Positions 53,749 through 63,634 are shown, counted from the first letter of the stretch. The stretch: DNA of 64,000 nucleotides from Spirosoma oryzicola (GCF_021233055.1 NZ_CP089544.1:62001-126000), one strand, 5' to 3'. The notes: generated from the letters alone by a model not told the origin. Made by a program: numbers and translations.

Positions 53749-54761
53749 AGCATTATGAGATTCAAGGAGAGTTTATTAGCAATATCATTAAGCAAATCAC
53801 CATATTCTTTCACTTTTGAAAAATGCGCTCCAACTATTCCCTCCTCTTTTCCTAATGAAAATATTGGTGCGTTTGATGATTGAGAAAATGGTATAAGACT
53901 ATATAAATTAGGAATCTCACCTAAATTATATGAGATACTTTGAAGTTGACTATCAGGATTAAATAATGGAATCAACTGTTTTTCGATTGTATTTGGAATT
54001 TGCTTAATTATACGTTCAAAAGCACCGACTGCTTGCCGTTGTCCATCCTTCATTTTAGCAATATATTGTTGAGTAACATATCCAGCAAATTTTAAATCTG
54101 AAAATATCTCTTTACTTTGAATCTCATAAGGCTCTCCCTCCTGTTGTTTATAAGCTTGTAATCCCTTCGCAAAATTAGTCCTCCAGTCTCCAAGTGTTAT
54201 TTCAATATTATTTATTGCTTTTAAACTAAATATATCTGCTGACATTGGGATTAAGAAAAAGTCGCTTGATAATAGTACTGCTCTGTTTATTGCGCCTAAT
54301 GATGGACCTAAATCAAAAAAGGCTAAATCATATTCTAATGATTCAAGTTTAAAAAGAAGATCTTTAAAAATCATAGTTGTACGCAAAGCCCTCGAGGTTC
54401 CTTTTTCAATTCCATCAAACCAATCTTTACTCAAGTAATCTTCAAAAGTTGACACCTGAGGATCTCCAGGAATTATATCAACGTGAAATTTTGAACTTTT
54501 TACAATTGGCAAACTTTTAGTATAATATTGATCTTTTCTTTTAAGTGCGCTAAAGATATCATTCAACGTTCCAGATCCTTTGTTATATAGTTTTAAAGTA
54601 GCTTCATCATCAATCATATACAAAGTTGAATTACTTTGCGGGTCTGCATCAATAATTACTACTTTTTTGTTTTCATTAATAGCATAGTGAGCAGCCAAAT
54701 TGCATAACAATGTAGTTTTTCCAACTCCACCTTTATTGTTAAATATCGCAATTGATCTCAT
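53745..54761 (-). CDS. ParA-family ATPase of the SIR2 operon
   Basis: 338 residues with the deviant Walker A KGGVGKTT (10-17), IIDADPQSNSTLY near 36 and FFDLGPSLGAINRA near 150, all as in ParA/MinD. It lacks a ParB partner or a plasmid context; a long C-terminal extension (about 90 residues) is not typical of plain ParA. Between the helicase and SIR2 genes it may be a sensor or switch of a defence system rather than a partition protein. Confidence 0.85.
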   Translation of the reverse strand: MRSIAIFNNKGGVGKTTLLCNLAAHYAINENKKVVIIDADPQSNSTLYMIDDEATLKLYNKGSGTLNDIFSALKRKDQYYTKSLPIVKSSKFHVDIIPGDPQVSTFEDYLSKDWFDGIEKGTSRALRTTMIFKDLLFKLESLEYDLAFFDLGPSLGAINRAVLLSSDFFLIPMSADIFSLKAINNIEITLGDWRTNFAKGLQAYKQQEGEPYEIQSKEIFSDLKFAGYVTQQYIAKMKDGQRQAVGAFERIIKQIPNTIEKQLIPLFNPDSQLQSISYNLGEIPNLYSLIPFSQSSNAPIFSLGKEEGIVGAHFSKVKEYGDLLNDIANKLSLNLIML

Positions 54762-54834
54762 AGGTACTGTTTGGTTAATTCGTTTACTATAAATTTACTA
54801 GCTGGAAAATTTTCAATAATTTATTTTGATGAAT

Positions 54835-57348
54835 TCATCTTAATTGGTAGGGTTTAATTGTATATTCATTAAGTATATTTTCAACAGTTAATGTATGTGC
54901 GACCAAGAAAGAATCAATCTGTTGATCAGTCAAAGTATGAATATCAAAATCTTTAAATTCCTTGAAAAAACGATCAACATTATTATTTAATTTTTTCAAA
55001 CCTCTTTTATTTAATATCTCAACTTCTTGACTAAAAGCACCATGGGCTGATATATTTTTAGTCGGAATAACCATAATGTTCTTTACGGTTTCTCCAGCAT
55101 AGTTATCTTTGAACCAAGCGCAAGAAACATTCATTTGGCCAGTCTCATGTTTATTAATCTCAGCCCGGTTTTCGTCTACTTCGTTCTTGCATTCAAATAA
55201 TATATATTCAGATGCTCGTACATTCCAAAGATTATCTGGGCCTTTTTTATGCTCTTTATCTGGCCGTTCACTCGCAAAACCAAGTGCTTCTCCTAAATTA
55301 TTTATTCCTTGTTCAAATTTGTCAGCTTTAACACCGAAGCTTAGCTTTCCCAATATATCATTAACCTCAAGTTTTAATTCTTCATAAGAATCAAATTTTG
55401 AAATCCAATTTTTAATATTTTCAAGTCTTGATTTATTTAACTTTAACTTTTGGAATTGTACCCCTTGTGTAGGTTTCAATAAGTATCTATTAATTTTATA
55501 TGCAGAAAGTTGTAAATCATTTGATTTGATTTTACTTTCATTATACAAATACCTCGCCATTTCTTGTAAATACCACCCACGTTCATCTTTATTATCTCCC
55601 CCTAAATGTTTATCTATTATTGACTGAATATGTTTTACAGCAGCTTCAGGCTCTCCATCTCTATATTTTTCTTCTGCCTTTTTTTCTAATTCAAACAATT
55701 CAAGCAAATCATTGTCTTCTTTGTTTGGTTCAATTAAATCCATTTTTTCCTTATAAAATTTCTTCCAATTTTCGTCTCTATTAATGACCAAGTTTATCAA
55801 CTCTTTTAGGGCAATGTAGTCATCTGTAATACCAGTTTCTTTGACCGCGAATTCAATAGTTTCTAAACCAATCTCTATCTGCTTGTTCGTTTGAGCCGAA
55901 AAGTATTGATTTAAAGACTTCGTTCTAAAGTTTTTTATTAATTCATCTCCAATCAAAAGTATACAACAATAATCTTTTTCACCTCTAACAGCACGGCCTA
56001 GCCCTTGCTCTATCTTTTGAGCAATTTTAACATCTGTTACTTTACTATTTGTTCTGCAGCTCTCGTGGTATCTATCTATTAAAGTCGTAGCATAAGGTTT
56101 TGAATCCAATATGAGGATTCGACACATATCATCTGCTAAGTCTATACCATCATATCTATTAGAAAACACTATTGTATTTTCATAGCGTTGCTCTTTTAAT
56201 AATTTAATTTGAGTTTCTATTGACTCTGAAACTGTAGCACCACATATTTGCCAAAGCTTCGAAAAGTATTGACTTGGGGTCAATCCTACAATACCATATT
56301 TTCTACTTGGGTTTGGTTTCGCAAATGTATTAACAATATCATTTCTATTAGTGCTATAATTAAATAGATAAGGTATAAGAATCATTTTCTCTCCTGACCA
56401 CTTTTCAAGATCATACTTTATCGGTTTCCTAATTGTGTCAATAGATAAGTCTAACCCTTTTATGAAAAATGAATCATTGTTCGTTGTTGCAGACATAAAG
56501 ACTCTATGAGATGCTTTGTAAAAAGAGCCAAACTGTTCTATTGGATTTCTATATGGAGTTATCTCTACGCCTGAACCTGAAAATACACATTGACAATCTT
56601 GTATAACATCTTTTACTAATTCCCAGCTAAATTGATAATCTGCTTTTTTTTCAACTAATATTGAAACAACATCTTTGTATTTTTCCTGCCATGCCCAGTA
56701 GGGTACAGGTAGTAGCGCTTCATATTCTCCAAGTTTAATTTCCTCTAATTTTGCTAAACCTTGTCCTTCTAAATCCGCATCGAAAAGAGTCAATAATTTT
56801 TCAAATACGTTATGCTCCTTTTTTATTCTTATCGTAAATGCTTCTTGGATCGTATCTATACATGCATGAGAATCATCTAATACTATTGAACCAACAGGTA
56901 AGGACGAATTTTTTAATCCAAATTTTGTTTTTCCATTAAATAATAATTGAACATGTGCTATTAAAATAGATTTATTTTCCCAGAATTCATGTGGTATATT
57001 GTTATTAGTATCTATATGGCAATATTTGACACCAAACTGTTTTGCTTGTTCGCATGTCTGTTCAACTAAATATTTATTTGGACATAAATACAGAGATGGT
57101 CCTTTTCCTTCATTTAACCTAGACTGTAATAATAAAAGGCCAATTAATGTTTTACCTTGTCCAGTATGTAACTTTATTATGACATCCTTTTTTGTTCGAT
57201 AGTTATCGAACCAATTCTTTAGAACATTGTGTTGAGCTGGTCTTAATGGTCCTTTGTCACTTGCTCTATCTAGCAAATCGTAAATTTCAACTGGATCTGT
57301 CTTTTTGGCTAGCGCGTTTGCTCCAAGTTTTTTGCTGAAATCAATCAT
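54835..57348 (-). CDS. SF2 helicase with C-terminal PD-(D/E)xK-like nuclease
   Basis: 837 residues from ATG 57348. Helicase motifs: Walker A HTGQGKT (about residues 62-67), Walker B written LDDSH (158-161) in place of DExH, FMSATT near 290, and motif VI QGLGRAVRG near 460. The middle part is helical and Glu/Lys-rich. Near residues 710-735, GPDNLWNVRASEYILFECKN fits the D...E-x-K core of a Mrr/PD-(D/E)xK nuclease. First gene of the operon followed, 73 bases on, by the ParA-like gene. Strongly AT-rich codon use unlike the flanking genes suggests horizontal acquisition. Confidence 0.82.
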   Translation of the reverse strand: MIDFSKKLGANALAKKTDPVEIYDLLDRASDKGPLRPAQHNVLKNWFDNYRTKKDVIIKLHTGQGKTLIGLLLLQSRLNEGKGPSLYLCPNKYLVEQTCEQAKQFGVKYCHIDTNNNIPHEFWENKSILIAHVQLLFNGKTKFGLKNSSLPVGSIVLDDSHACIDTIQEAFTIRIKKEHNVFEKLLTLFDADLEGQGLAKLEEIKLGEYEALLPVPYWAWQEKYKDVVSILVEKKADYQFSWELVKDVIQDCQCVFSGSGVEITPYRNPIEQFGSFYKASHRVFMSATTNNDSFFIKGLDLSIDTIRKPIKYDLEKWSGEKMILIPYLFNYSTNRNDIVNTFAKPNPSRKYGIVGLTPSQYFSKLWQICGATVSESIETQIKLLKEQRYENTIVFSNRYDGIDLADDMCRILILDSKPYATTLIDRYHESCRTNSKVTDVKIAQKIEQGLGRAVRGEKDYCCILLIGDELIKNFRTKSLNQYFSAQTNKQIEIGLETIEFAVKETGITDDYIALKELINLVINRDENWKKFYKEKMDLIEPNKEDNDLLELFELEKKAEEKYRDGEPEAAVKHIQSIIDKHLGGDNKDERGWYLQEMARYLYNESKIKSNDLQLSAYKINRYLLKPTQGVQFQKLKLNKSRLENIKNWISKFDSYEELKLEVNDILGKLSFGVKADKFEQGINNLGEALGFASERPDKEHKKGPDNLWNVRASEYILFECKNEVDENRAEINKHETGQMNVSCAWFKDNYAGETVKNIMVIPTKNISAHGAFSQEVEILNKRGLKKLNNNVDRFFKEFKDFDIHTLTDQQIDSFLVAHTLTVENILNEYTIKPYQLR

Positions 57349-57496
57349 ATGGGAGGGGTGTAGGAAAGGTGATTTTGGTGTAATATTCAAAAAAATAATC
57401 AACTTGACAAGTTAACCTGTTGCAACACCATATACTTATTAAGTACCTTACGTTCTCTTATTGATTGATTCGGCGTTTAGAGCGAAACCTATACTT
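57349..57496. promoter_or_regulatory. Divergent intergenic region of two defence operons
   Basis: 148 bases between the helicase operon (-) and the AAA/HNH operon (+). It must hold both promoters; I cannot pick clear TAnnTTTG boxes. Confidence 0.4.
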
Positions 57497-58750
57497 ATGT
57501 TTTTGAAACGCATTCATATTCAGCACCTTAGGGGTATCGACGATCTTGAGATGGCTTTTGATGAAATTGGAAACAATCGAAAACAAACGCTTGTATTGGG
57601 TGAGAATGGTGTAGGCAAAACCAATTTACTACGGGCAATCGCATTGGTAACGGCTGGTAGTGACGCAATCAATGAGTTAATTGATACTCCAGACGATTGG
57701 ATCTCTTTCACCAAAAGCACTGCCCAATTAGAGGCTACTCTTGTAACTCAAGAGGGGCAAGAGCGAAATATAAAGCTTGTCATAAACCGAGGTGATACGG
57801 CAAAAGATATAATACTAAACAATTTAAATCACCTTGACGAAATAGATAGGGCTCTTAATCATGCTACCCGAAACTATTTTGTTGTAGGTTATGGACCACT
57901 TCGCCGGCTAAATCGAGGAACATTCAATCGAGGAGCTGAATTTGGGTTTAAGCAGCAAAGAGCTAGCAATGTTGCTAGTCTATTTAACCAGGAATACTTG
58001 TTGAACCCTTTGACAATTTGGGCGATGGAGGTTGACTATCGCACTGATGGAAAAGGCTTAGATATTATTCGGGAGTCGCTGAATGATTTTTTACCTACGA
58101 TTAAATTTCACTCAATTGATAAGGAAAAAGGACAACTGATTTTTCGTCAAGGAAATGAGTTTGTCCCTCTCCACTTGCTCAGTGATGGATATCAGAATAT
58201 GGTTGCTTGGCTTGGTGATCTGTTTTACCGAATAAGCAACACATTTAATGATTACCAATCACCCCTAAAAGCGCGTGGTTTGCTCTTAATTGACGAAATT
58301 GATTTGCATTTACATCCTAACTGGCAGCGGAAAGTATTTGACTTTATTCGCTACAAACTACCTTATTTTCAGCTAATTGCCACTACTCATTCGCCTTTAC
58401 TTGCACAACAGGCTCGGCAAGGTGAATTGTACTCCCTCAAGCAAGTAGCTGACCAAAGGATTGTTTTGGAAGCATTTCGGGGTGCCCCTGACCGGTTACT
58501 ACTCCATCAATTACTAATGTCGCCTGCCTTCGACGTAGATTCAGATGAATCACTTGCAGTTGAACAGCTTAAAAAGGATTACGAAACCTTAAGAAACAGG
58601 AAAGAGACTCCTCCGCAAGAGCTTCATGAACTTGCGGAGCAAATTAACCAATTGCCGCAAACTCAGCGATCAAACATGGTTTATGAGCCAGATCAAATTG
58701 ATTTATTACGCGATATCCAGGCAGAACTAAAAGCGCGCAAGGGGGAATGA
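57497..58750 (+). CDS. AAA ATPase, PtuA-like (Septu type)
   Basis: 417 residues from ATG 57497 (MFLKRIHIQHLRGID). RecF/SMC-like ATPase: Walker A GENGVGKT (35-42), signature-like LSDGYQN (228-234), Walker B LLLIDEIDLHLHP (262-274) and the switch H-loop TTHSP (296-300). Its stop overlaps the start of an HNH nuclease gene (ATGA). ATPase plus HNH nuclease is the composition of Septu (PtuA/PtuB) and of the effector pair of some retrons; no reverse transcriptase is seen here, so Septu-like is the best call. Confidence 0.82.
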   Translation: MFLKRIHIQHLRGIDDLEMAFDEIGNNRKQTLVLGENGVGKTNLLRAIALVTAGSDAINELIDTPDDWISFTKSTAQLEATLVTQEGQERNIKLVINRGDTAKDIILNNLNHLDEIDRALNHATRNYFVVGYGPLRRLNRGTFNRGAEFGFKQQRASNVASLFNQEYLLNPLTIWAMEVDYRTDGKGLDIIRESLNDFLPTIKFHSIDKEKGQLIFRQGNEFVPLHLLSDGYQNMVAWLGDLFYRISNTFNDYQSPLKARGLLLIDEIDLHLHPNWQRKVFDFIRYKLPYFQLIATTHSPLLAQQARQGELYSLKQVADQRIVLEAFRGAPDRLLLHQLLMSPAFDVDSDESLAVEQLKKDYETLRNRKETPPQELHELAEQINQLPQTQRSNMVYEPDQIDLLRDIQAELKARKGE

Positions 58751-59586
58751 TTACTTTAATTAGGCAACGAGATGAATTAGTTATACCTGCAAATTTTAGG
58801 GGTAATAGGCGATTTCAATGGACTGTTGAACTACTTAAACAGCACAGAGCATTCTTATTGGCCGGTGAAGGTAAACATAATTTCATATCGAGTAGATGGA
58901 CGATTGTAAAGGAGCAATTGTGGTTTGAGACTGTTAACAAGTGTGCTTATTGTGAAGCAACCACAAAGCTAGTAGCCCACGGCGACGTAGAGCATTATCG
59001 CCCAAAGAGTATTTACTGGTGGTTAGCTTATTGCTACGATAACTATTTAGTATCCTGTCAAATTTGTAATGAGGTATTTAAACGGGATGAATTTCCTATA
59101 GCAGGTATTCCCTTAAATATCCCCATTCTCACAACAACTACCACCGACGCTGAATTAGAAGATTTGGCTCGTTCTACTGCCCCTGATCCCTTTACGGATG
59201 CAGATGGAATGCCTATGGCTGATTTTATTTTTCAACATCAATTAGAACGTCCCTATTTACTCAATCCCTACTTTGATAATCCTGACGAATACTATGCCTG
59301 GAAAGTCGATCCAATTTTAAAGCAAGTTAGCATGGTCCCAGTTGATGACAACGCAGTTCCTTTTGTTTTGTATGCAGAAACGCTTTACGGGTTGAATCGA
59401 AAGGAATTAAAGGAACTACGCTTCTTCTTTTATAATTTATATGATGTGTATCGATTGACTCTAGAAGACACGGGTATAAGTCTATTAACTCGAGAAAGGG
59501 CAGAGGCTGCGATTGAATCTATGAAACATAATTCTGCACCATTTGCCGGTATGATCAGATACTTCGATCGTCTTTATAGACCCTAA
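58747..59586 (+). CDS. HNH endonuclease, PtuB-like
   Basis: 279 residues. Zinc-knuckle and catalytic core KCAYCEATTKLVAHGDVEHY then RPKS, with a second knuckle SCQICNEVF. Overlaps the ATPase gene by 4 bases, and its end overlaps the convergent metallopeptidase-like gene by about 3 bases. Likely cuts nucleic acid under control of the ATPase. Confidence 0.82.
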   Translation: MITLIRQRDELVIPANFRGNRRFQWTVELLKQHRAFLLAGEGKHNFISSRWTIVKEQLWFETVNKCAYCEATTKLVAHGDVEHYRPKSIYWWLAYCYDNYLVSCQICNEVFKRDEFPIAGIPLNIPILTTTTTDAELEDLARSTAPDPFTDADGMPMADFIFQHQLERPYLLNPYFDNPDEYYAWKVDPILKQVSMVPVDDNAVPFVLYAETLYGLNRKELKELRFFFYNLYDVYRLTLEDTGISLLTRERAEAAIESMKHNSAPFAGMIRYFDRLYRP

Positions 59587-60746
59587 TCTAATTCACGTCT
59601 AAGTTCTAATATGGTCTGTTTTTCCCAACTTGCATAGGTGTCAGGACTAGCATGTAATTTCATCCAAGCTTCATTCAATAAAGCAGATAAAGGAGGGTCT
59701 TGTTGCTCTATTTGCTGTCGATAAGACTGGAGTGTTTGTTTGCTGCAAGCTCGGTAAACTGTTTGAGCAAATTTTTCCAATAGTTCATCAGGATACACAC
59801 TATCATAATAAGTAGGCTTCTTTTTATAGGTTTGCAATACTAAATCCCAAGCCTGATCGAGTTGATTAATAGCATCTGACTGCCCAAGCTCAAAAAGCAT
59901 GTATCTTATTGCTCGCATACGAGCCTCATCAGCAGGATGGTTTTCAGACGTTATATTATATAAATCATATGTTGCCTTTCCTTCTGAAATAACGAGTTTG
60001 AGATGAGTCCATGCATAAGCTGGACCAACTAAATAGGTAGCAATTAAATCACAGGCAAATTCTTCTAACCATTTCGATTTTTCTGGTTTTATCCACATGT
60101 CATGCCATGTGTCCAGCTTAGTAATATACTCACGTGGCTGGTTACGCTCTTCAGCTAAGAATTTCCTATTGGTAAAATAAGTTGTTACATCCTGGGGAAA
60201 CCTTCCTATTACCCAATTATAATTCAGGGAAGTTTGTGCAATTAAAAAAATGATGTGGGCTATTTCATGATATATATCAGGTATATGTAATAAATTATGT
60301 TCCTCTCCTGGTGGAACCCCAATTAGATCATGCTTGGTATGCACCCAGTAATAATTTTGTGGGGCTGTCGAGGTTGTTAATAGCGGTATAGGGCGATTGC
60401 CGACATAGCGAATCTCAGAAAAAATGCGACGGATCAATTTATTGAAATAGATTTCCGCATCTCCAAAACTATGAATAATTAAACAACGATATGTCTCAAT
60501 TTCTGTACATTCATCATTTAGTTGTCGAAAATTCCTCAGATAGTCATCTGCTAAAAATGGTGCATCCAGTTGTTCATTATTAATAACTTTTTGAACTTTT
60601 AAGCTTAAGCTATCCAATAAATCATGTGTTCGCCGGATAAATTTTGCGTCAAGATTTTTCTCGATTTTTGCATCGATTAACCGATTACTTAACTTTTTTA
60701 TGCGTGACAGTAGATCATGAAAAGCGCCTTCTAATATTCGACTCAT
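59583..60746 (-). CDS. HExxH metallopeptidase-like protein of the Argonaute operon
   Basis: 387 residues with zinc motif H160-E-I-A-H164 in IPDIYHEIAHIIF and a later E-E-F-A-C-D-L segment (228-234) that can supply the third ligand, followed by YLVGPAYAW and HPADEARMR near 270, a layout typical of gluzincin-like peptidases. No signal peptide, so it would act in the cytoplasm. The N-terminal about 110 residues are helical. Its start overlaps the preceding small gene by 4 bases, itself 3 bases after Argonaute, so it belongs to the same transcript. Confidence 0.7.
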   Translation of the reverse strand: MSRILEGAFHDLLSRIKKLSNRLIDAKIEKNLDAKFIRRTHDLLDSLSLKVQKVINNEQLDAPFLADDYLRNFRQLNDECTEIETYRCLIIHSFGDAEIYFNKLIRRIFSEIRYVGNRPIPLLTTSTAPQNYYWVHTKHDLIGVPPGEEHNLLHIPDIYHEIAHIIFLIAQTSLNYNWVIGRFPQDVTTYFTNRKFLAEERNQPREYITKLDTWHDMWIKPEKSKWLEEFACDLIATYLVGPAYAWTHLKLVISEGKATYDLYNITSENHPADEARMRAIRYMLFELGQSDAINQLDQAWDLVLQTYKKKPTYYDSVYPDELLEKFAQTVYRACSKQTLQSYRQQIEQQDPPLSALLNEAWMKLHASPDTYASWEKQTILELRRELD

Positions 60747-61141
60747 GTACTAGTACGTAATTTTCGAAACAAAATAGACCGTTCTCCATCTAGGATTTCT
60801 AGAACCCGGCTTAGTATGTCAAAATGTTTGGGCTGCAATATTCTATTTTGTTGAATAATCGCTCGAACATCTGCTATTTCCTGACGACTTGGTAGGTTTG
60901 GTTTTCCTGATAAATGCGTAAGTAATTCTCCTTCTTCCGCTTCCGACTTAAGCATTTCAACAACAAATGAACGCGCTAAAGCCAGATTATCAGGATCAAC
61001 GGATAAATTGGGATACTTCTGACGAGTATCTGCTTGACGAAGCAGCCATTCTTTTTTCAAGAGCAACACTGCATCATTAAAGAGTTGAATGGTCTGTGCA
61101 AGCAACTCGTAACGGTTGTAGATATAACCAATTTCGCTCAT
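60743..61141 (-). CDS. Small helical protein of the Argonaute operon
   Basis: 132 residues, almost all helical (LLAQTIQLFNDAVLLLKKEW, ARSFVVEMLKSEAEEGELLT, FDILSRVLEILDGERSILF). No family recognised. Position between Argonaute and the HExxH protein, with a 3-base gap and a 4-base overlap, suggests a linker or regulator of the two. Confidence 0.7.
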   Translation of the reverse strand: MSEIGYIYNRYELLAQTIQLFNDAVLLLKKEWLLRQADTRQKYPNLSVDPDNLALARSFVVEMLKSEAEEGELLTHLSGKPNLPSRQEIADVRAIIQQNRILQPKHFDILSRVLEILDGERSILFRKLRTST

Positions 61142-61144
61142 ATA

Positions 61145-63634
61145 TTAGCTGGTTTCTTCATCATCGTAAATATCATCGATTACATCATCCATTTGTAAAT
61201 CAGTAGGTATGTCATTCATTGGTAACCAATCCTGTTCTGTGTAGGAGATTGGTTCTAAAAACATATCTAGCAATTTAATCGTAATCGGCAGCGCACTTGG
61301 ACGATCTGGTGCCGTAAAGGCTAGCATAGTTTGAGCAAAAACATCTTCGATAATTTTATCAAAGTCAGCCGTGCCTTCAACGAAGTTTAGGTGCAAAGGT
61401 CTAACTGAACCTCTGATTTTAAATGGAAAACCAGTGTTGAACAAAAACGCATCATGGCCATCCGGACCAAGTCGTTTGACTGTGCCAATACGAGGTAGCT
61501 CCATTGGGCGCTCTGGATTATAGTTATAAGCTACCCGTAAAGGGATTGAACTTTGCTTATGAACATCCACAACAGCCCACTTTATTGTATTTTTATCTAG
61601 TAATCCCTCATTATGCAAGTCGTTGATTACCCGTAACAAAGCTGATACTTCGTTGCCATGGCTTCGACCGTCGCGTTCCAAAATAATACCATTTGGATTT
61701 TGACAGACCATGGGAATATGCCGCTTTAATTTTGCATAAATTTTATCATATAACTGTTGTTCTGTTAATTTCTCAGAACGAGTGTGCTTATTTTTAGGAG
61801 GGACATCGAATGTATCGAAGAAAATATTTTCTCCGTTTCGATAGAAAAAGACTAAACCTCCATTCCGATCATGAACATCTACACCAATATAAATGTCATA
61901 ATTTAATGGTTTCTCTAGTGCATAAGGAAAAACGCGATTCACTAATAAATAAGCGACACTCAAATAAAACAGGTACGATTCAAACTTATACGATTCTTCA
62001 GAGTTAGCCAGTCGATACTCGACGCCTGCATCTGCATCGGCAAATGCTTCATAAAAACCAGCTATCCGCTCGTAGGATGCACTCTGAAAGAGCAGGTCGC
62101 GTTCCGCAAATTTCTTTTTCAAGCAATGATGTAATTGGCGAATAAGATGTGTTGTCCTTCGTCCGAGACTTGGTAATATAACCAAAGCTCTACCTGCTGT
62201 AACCCCTGCTTCATCGGCTGCCTGTTCGATAAGCTTAACTTGCTCCGTAGCGGACAAGTTAGAATCAAACTTAAATTTGATAACATCGTTAAAATCAGTA
62301 AAAGTGGATGCTAACCGAGAAGTATTTCGAACGAAATCTGCTTGAAAGGCCGTCAGCATGTCTTCTTTTACTTCAAAGTCATTGGATGATTCTGGCATAA
62401 ACAAATACTGAGGAGAATCATCCAGCCCTCCGAGAAAACCATATTTCTGAATCCACTTCCGTCGTTGCTCTCCTAAACATTGAAGCGTCAATTTGTTTTC
62501 ATCATACAATCGGCCTATCTGGAAAATATGATTTCCTGCAAACTTTAAACTTGGAATACGAAGCTCTCGAAGCGTTTCATTGGTAGGCTCTGGTGTAATT
62601 GTTAACGGCTTGTTATTGAACGTAAGCCGTTTCAATAATTTGATTTTTTGATCAATTCGACCAAAGCGCTTAGGTGTAGGCAAAATAGCTTGACGATGCA
62701 ACGATTTTACATCATTGTCATGCGTATCATACAAAATCCGCATTAAAGAGGCTGCACCATGACGAGGTGACATTGAGCCTCGACGTCCAGGATAACAATA
62801 GATTACTGATAAGTCTTCAGGCTTGACTAAGGACTTAACATCAAATCGATGGTGCTTCGTCTCAGTTAACGTATATTCATAAACGTTACGAATATTCCCT
62901 TGTTTATCTTCAAATTCTTGTTGATCAATTCGATTACCGAAACTGATAATTTCTACTGGATACCAGTAATCACCAAACATCATTAACACACGTAGACCGA
63001 TCTTACGCCGGCGCAAGAGTATATGTTGTAAGCGATTTACATTTCGGATGTTAATAATTTCGGAAAGTCGTTGTTTGCCAACATATCGATAAATAATATC
63101 TAAACAGATAAATAGACGATCCGGCCCGTCTGCGATGACTTTCATACCAAACCCCTCTAACATCTCGATAGTCGCAGCGGGTGGCGAAAACTTATTTGTT
63201 TTAAAAAAGAAGCGCCCTGCTTTGTCTTCAACAAGAAACCCCAGTGCTTTGATTTGACGTCTAATTTCGAACTCTAGAAACTGTATAATTAACTCAAGCT
63301 CTTCATCAGAACAACCTTTAATTTTTAATGAATAGGCGATCGCATTAGAAGCCAAGCTCAATCGTTGAACACCAAATAGCGTCTTACATACTATATCTCC
63401 CTTTAACTGTCGATCGGCAGGTATAGCAATAAATTTTTTTCCTTCTCGTGTAACAATGACAGCAGGTCCTTGAGTCTCTGACCGAACCTTACGAGCCATA
63501 TTCTGTAATTCCCGATAGCGGTCAGCATCACTTCCTAAAGTGAAAGGCAGTGAAGTTGGGATCAGTTTATAGGAAAAGTCAATATCATGCACATTGGCAA
63601 TCTCGAACGTACTGAGTGTATGCTTGTTCATCAT
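61145..63634 (-). CDS. ago: Prokaryotic Argonaute, full length
   Basis: 829 residues with N, PAZ-like, MID and PIWI regions. PIWI catalytic residues are visible at expected spacing: D586 in YIGVDVHDRNGG, E621 in TRSEKL (+35, the glutamate finger), D655 in ILERDGRSHG (+69), and a fourth candidate D764 in IIEDVFAQT (+178). TtAgo has +34, +68 and +182. So nuclease activity is likely. The MID domain begins near RALVILPSLGRRTTHLIRQL (482). Guide and target type cannot be told. The ORF overlaps the upstream PD-(D/E)xK gene by 50 bases. Confidence 0.85.
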   Translation of the reverse strand: MMNKHTLSTFEIANVHDIDFSYKLIPTSLPFTLGSDADRYRELQNMARKVRSETQGPAVIVTREGKKFIAIPADRQLKGDIVCKTLFGVQRLSLASNAIAYSLKIKGCSDEELELIIQFLEFEIRRQIKALGFLVEDKAGRFFFKTNKFSPPAATIEMLEGFGMKVIADGPDRLFICLDIIYRYVGKQRLSEIINIRNVNRLQHILLRRRKIGLRVLMMFGDYWYPVEIISFGNRIDQQEFEDKQGNIRNVYEYTLTETKHHRFDVKSLVKPEDLSVIYCYPGRRGSMSPRHGAASLMRILYDTHDNDVKSLHRQAILPTPKRFGRIDQKIKLLKRLTFNNKPLTITPEPTNETLRELRIPSLKFAGNHIFQIGRLYDENKLTLQCLGEQRRKWIQKYGFLGGLDDSPQYLFMPESSNDFEVKEDMLTAFQADFVRNTSRLASTFTDFNDVIKFKFDSNLSATEQVKLIEQAADEAGVTAGRALVILPSLGRRTTHLIRQLHHCLKKKFAERDLLFQSASYERIAGFYEAFADADAGVEYRLANSEESYKFESYLFYLSVAYLLVNRVFPYALEKPLNYDIYIGVDVHDRNGGLVFFYRNGENIFFDTFDVPPKNKHTRSEKLTEQQLYDKIYAKLKRHIPMVCQNPNGIILERDGRSHGNEVSALLRVINDLHNEGLLDKNTIKWAVVDVHKQSSIPLRVAYNYNPERPMELPRIGTVKRLGPDGHDAFLFNTGFPFKIRGSVRPLHLNFVEGTADFDKIIEDVFAQTMLAFTAPDRPSALPITIKLLDMFLEPISYTEQDWLPMNDIPTDLQMDDVIDDIYDDEETS

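Noticed and set aside
53745..54761. ParA as evidence for a plasmid partition locus
   Set aside because: No parB, no centromere-like repeats and no replication gene are seen; the operon with SIR2 and helicase argues against it.
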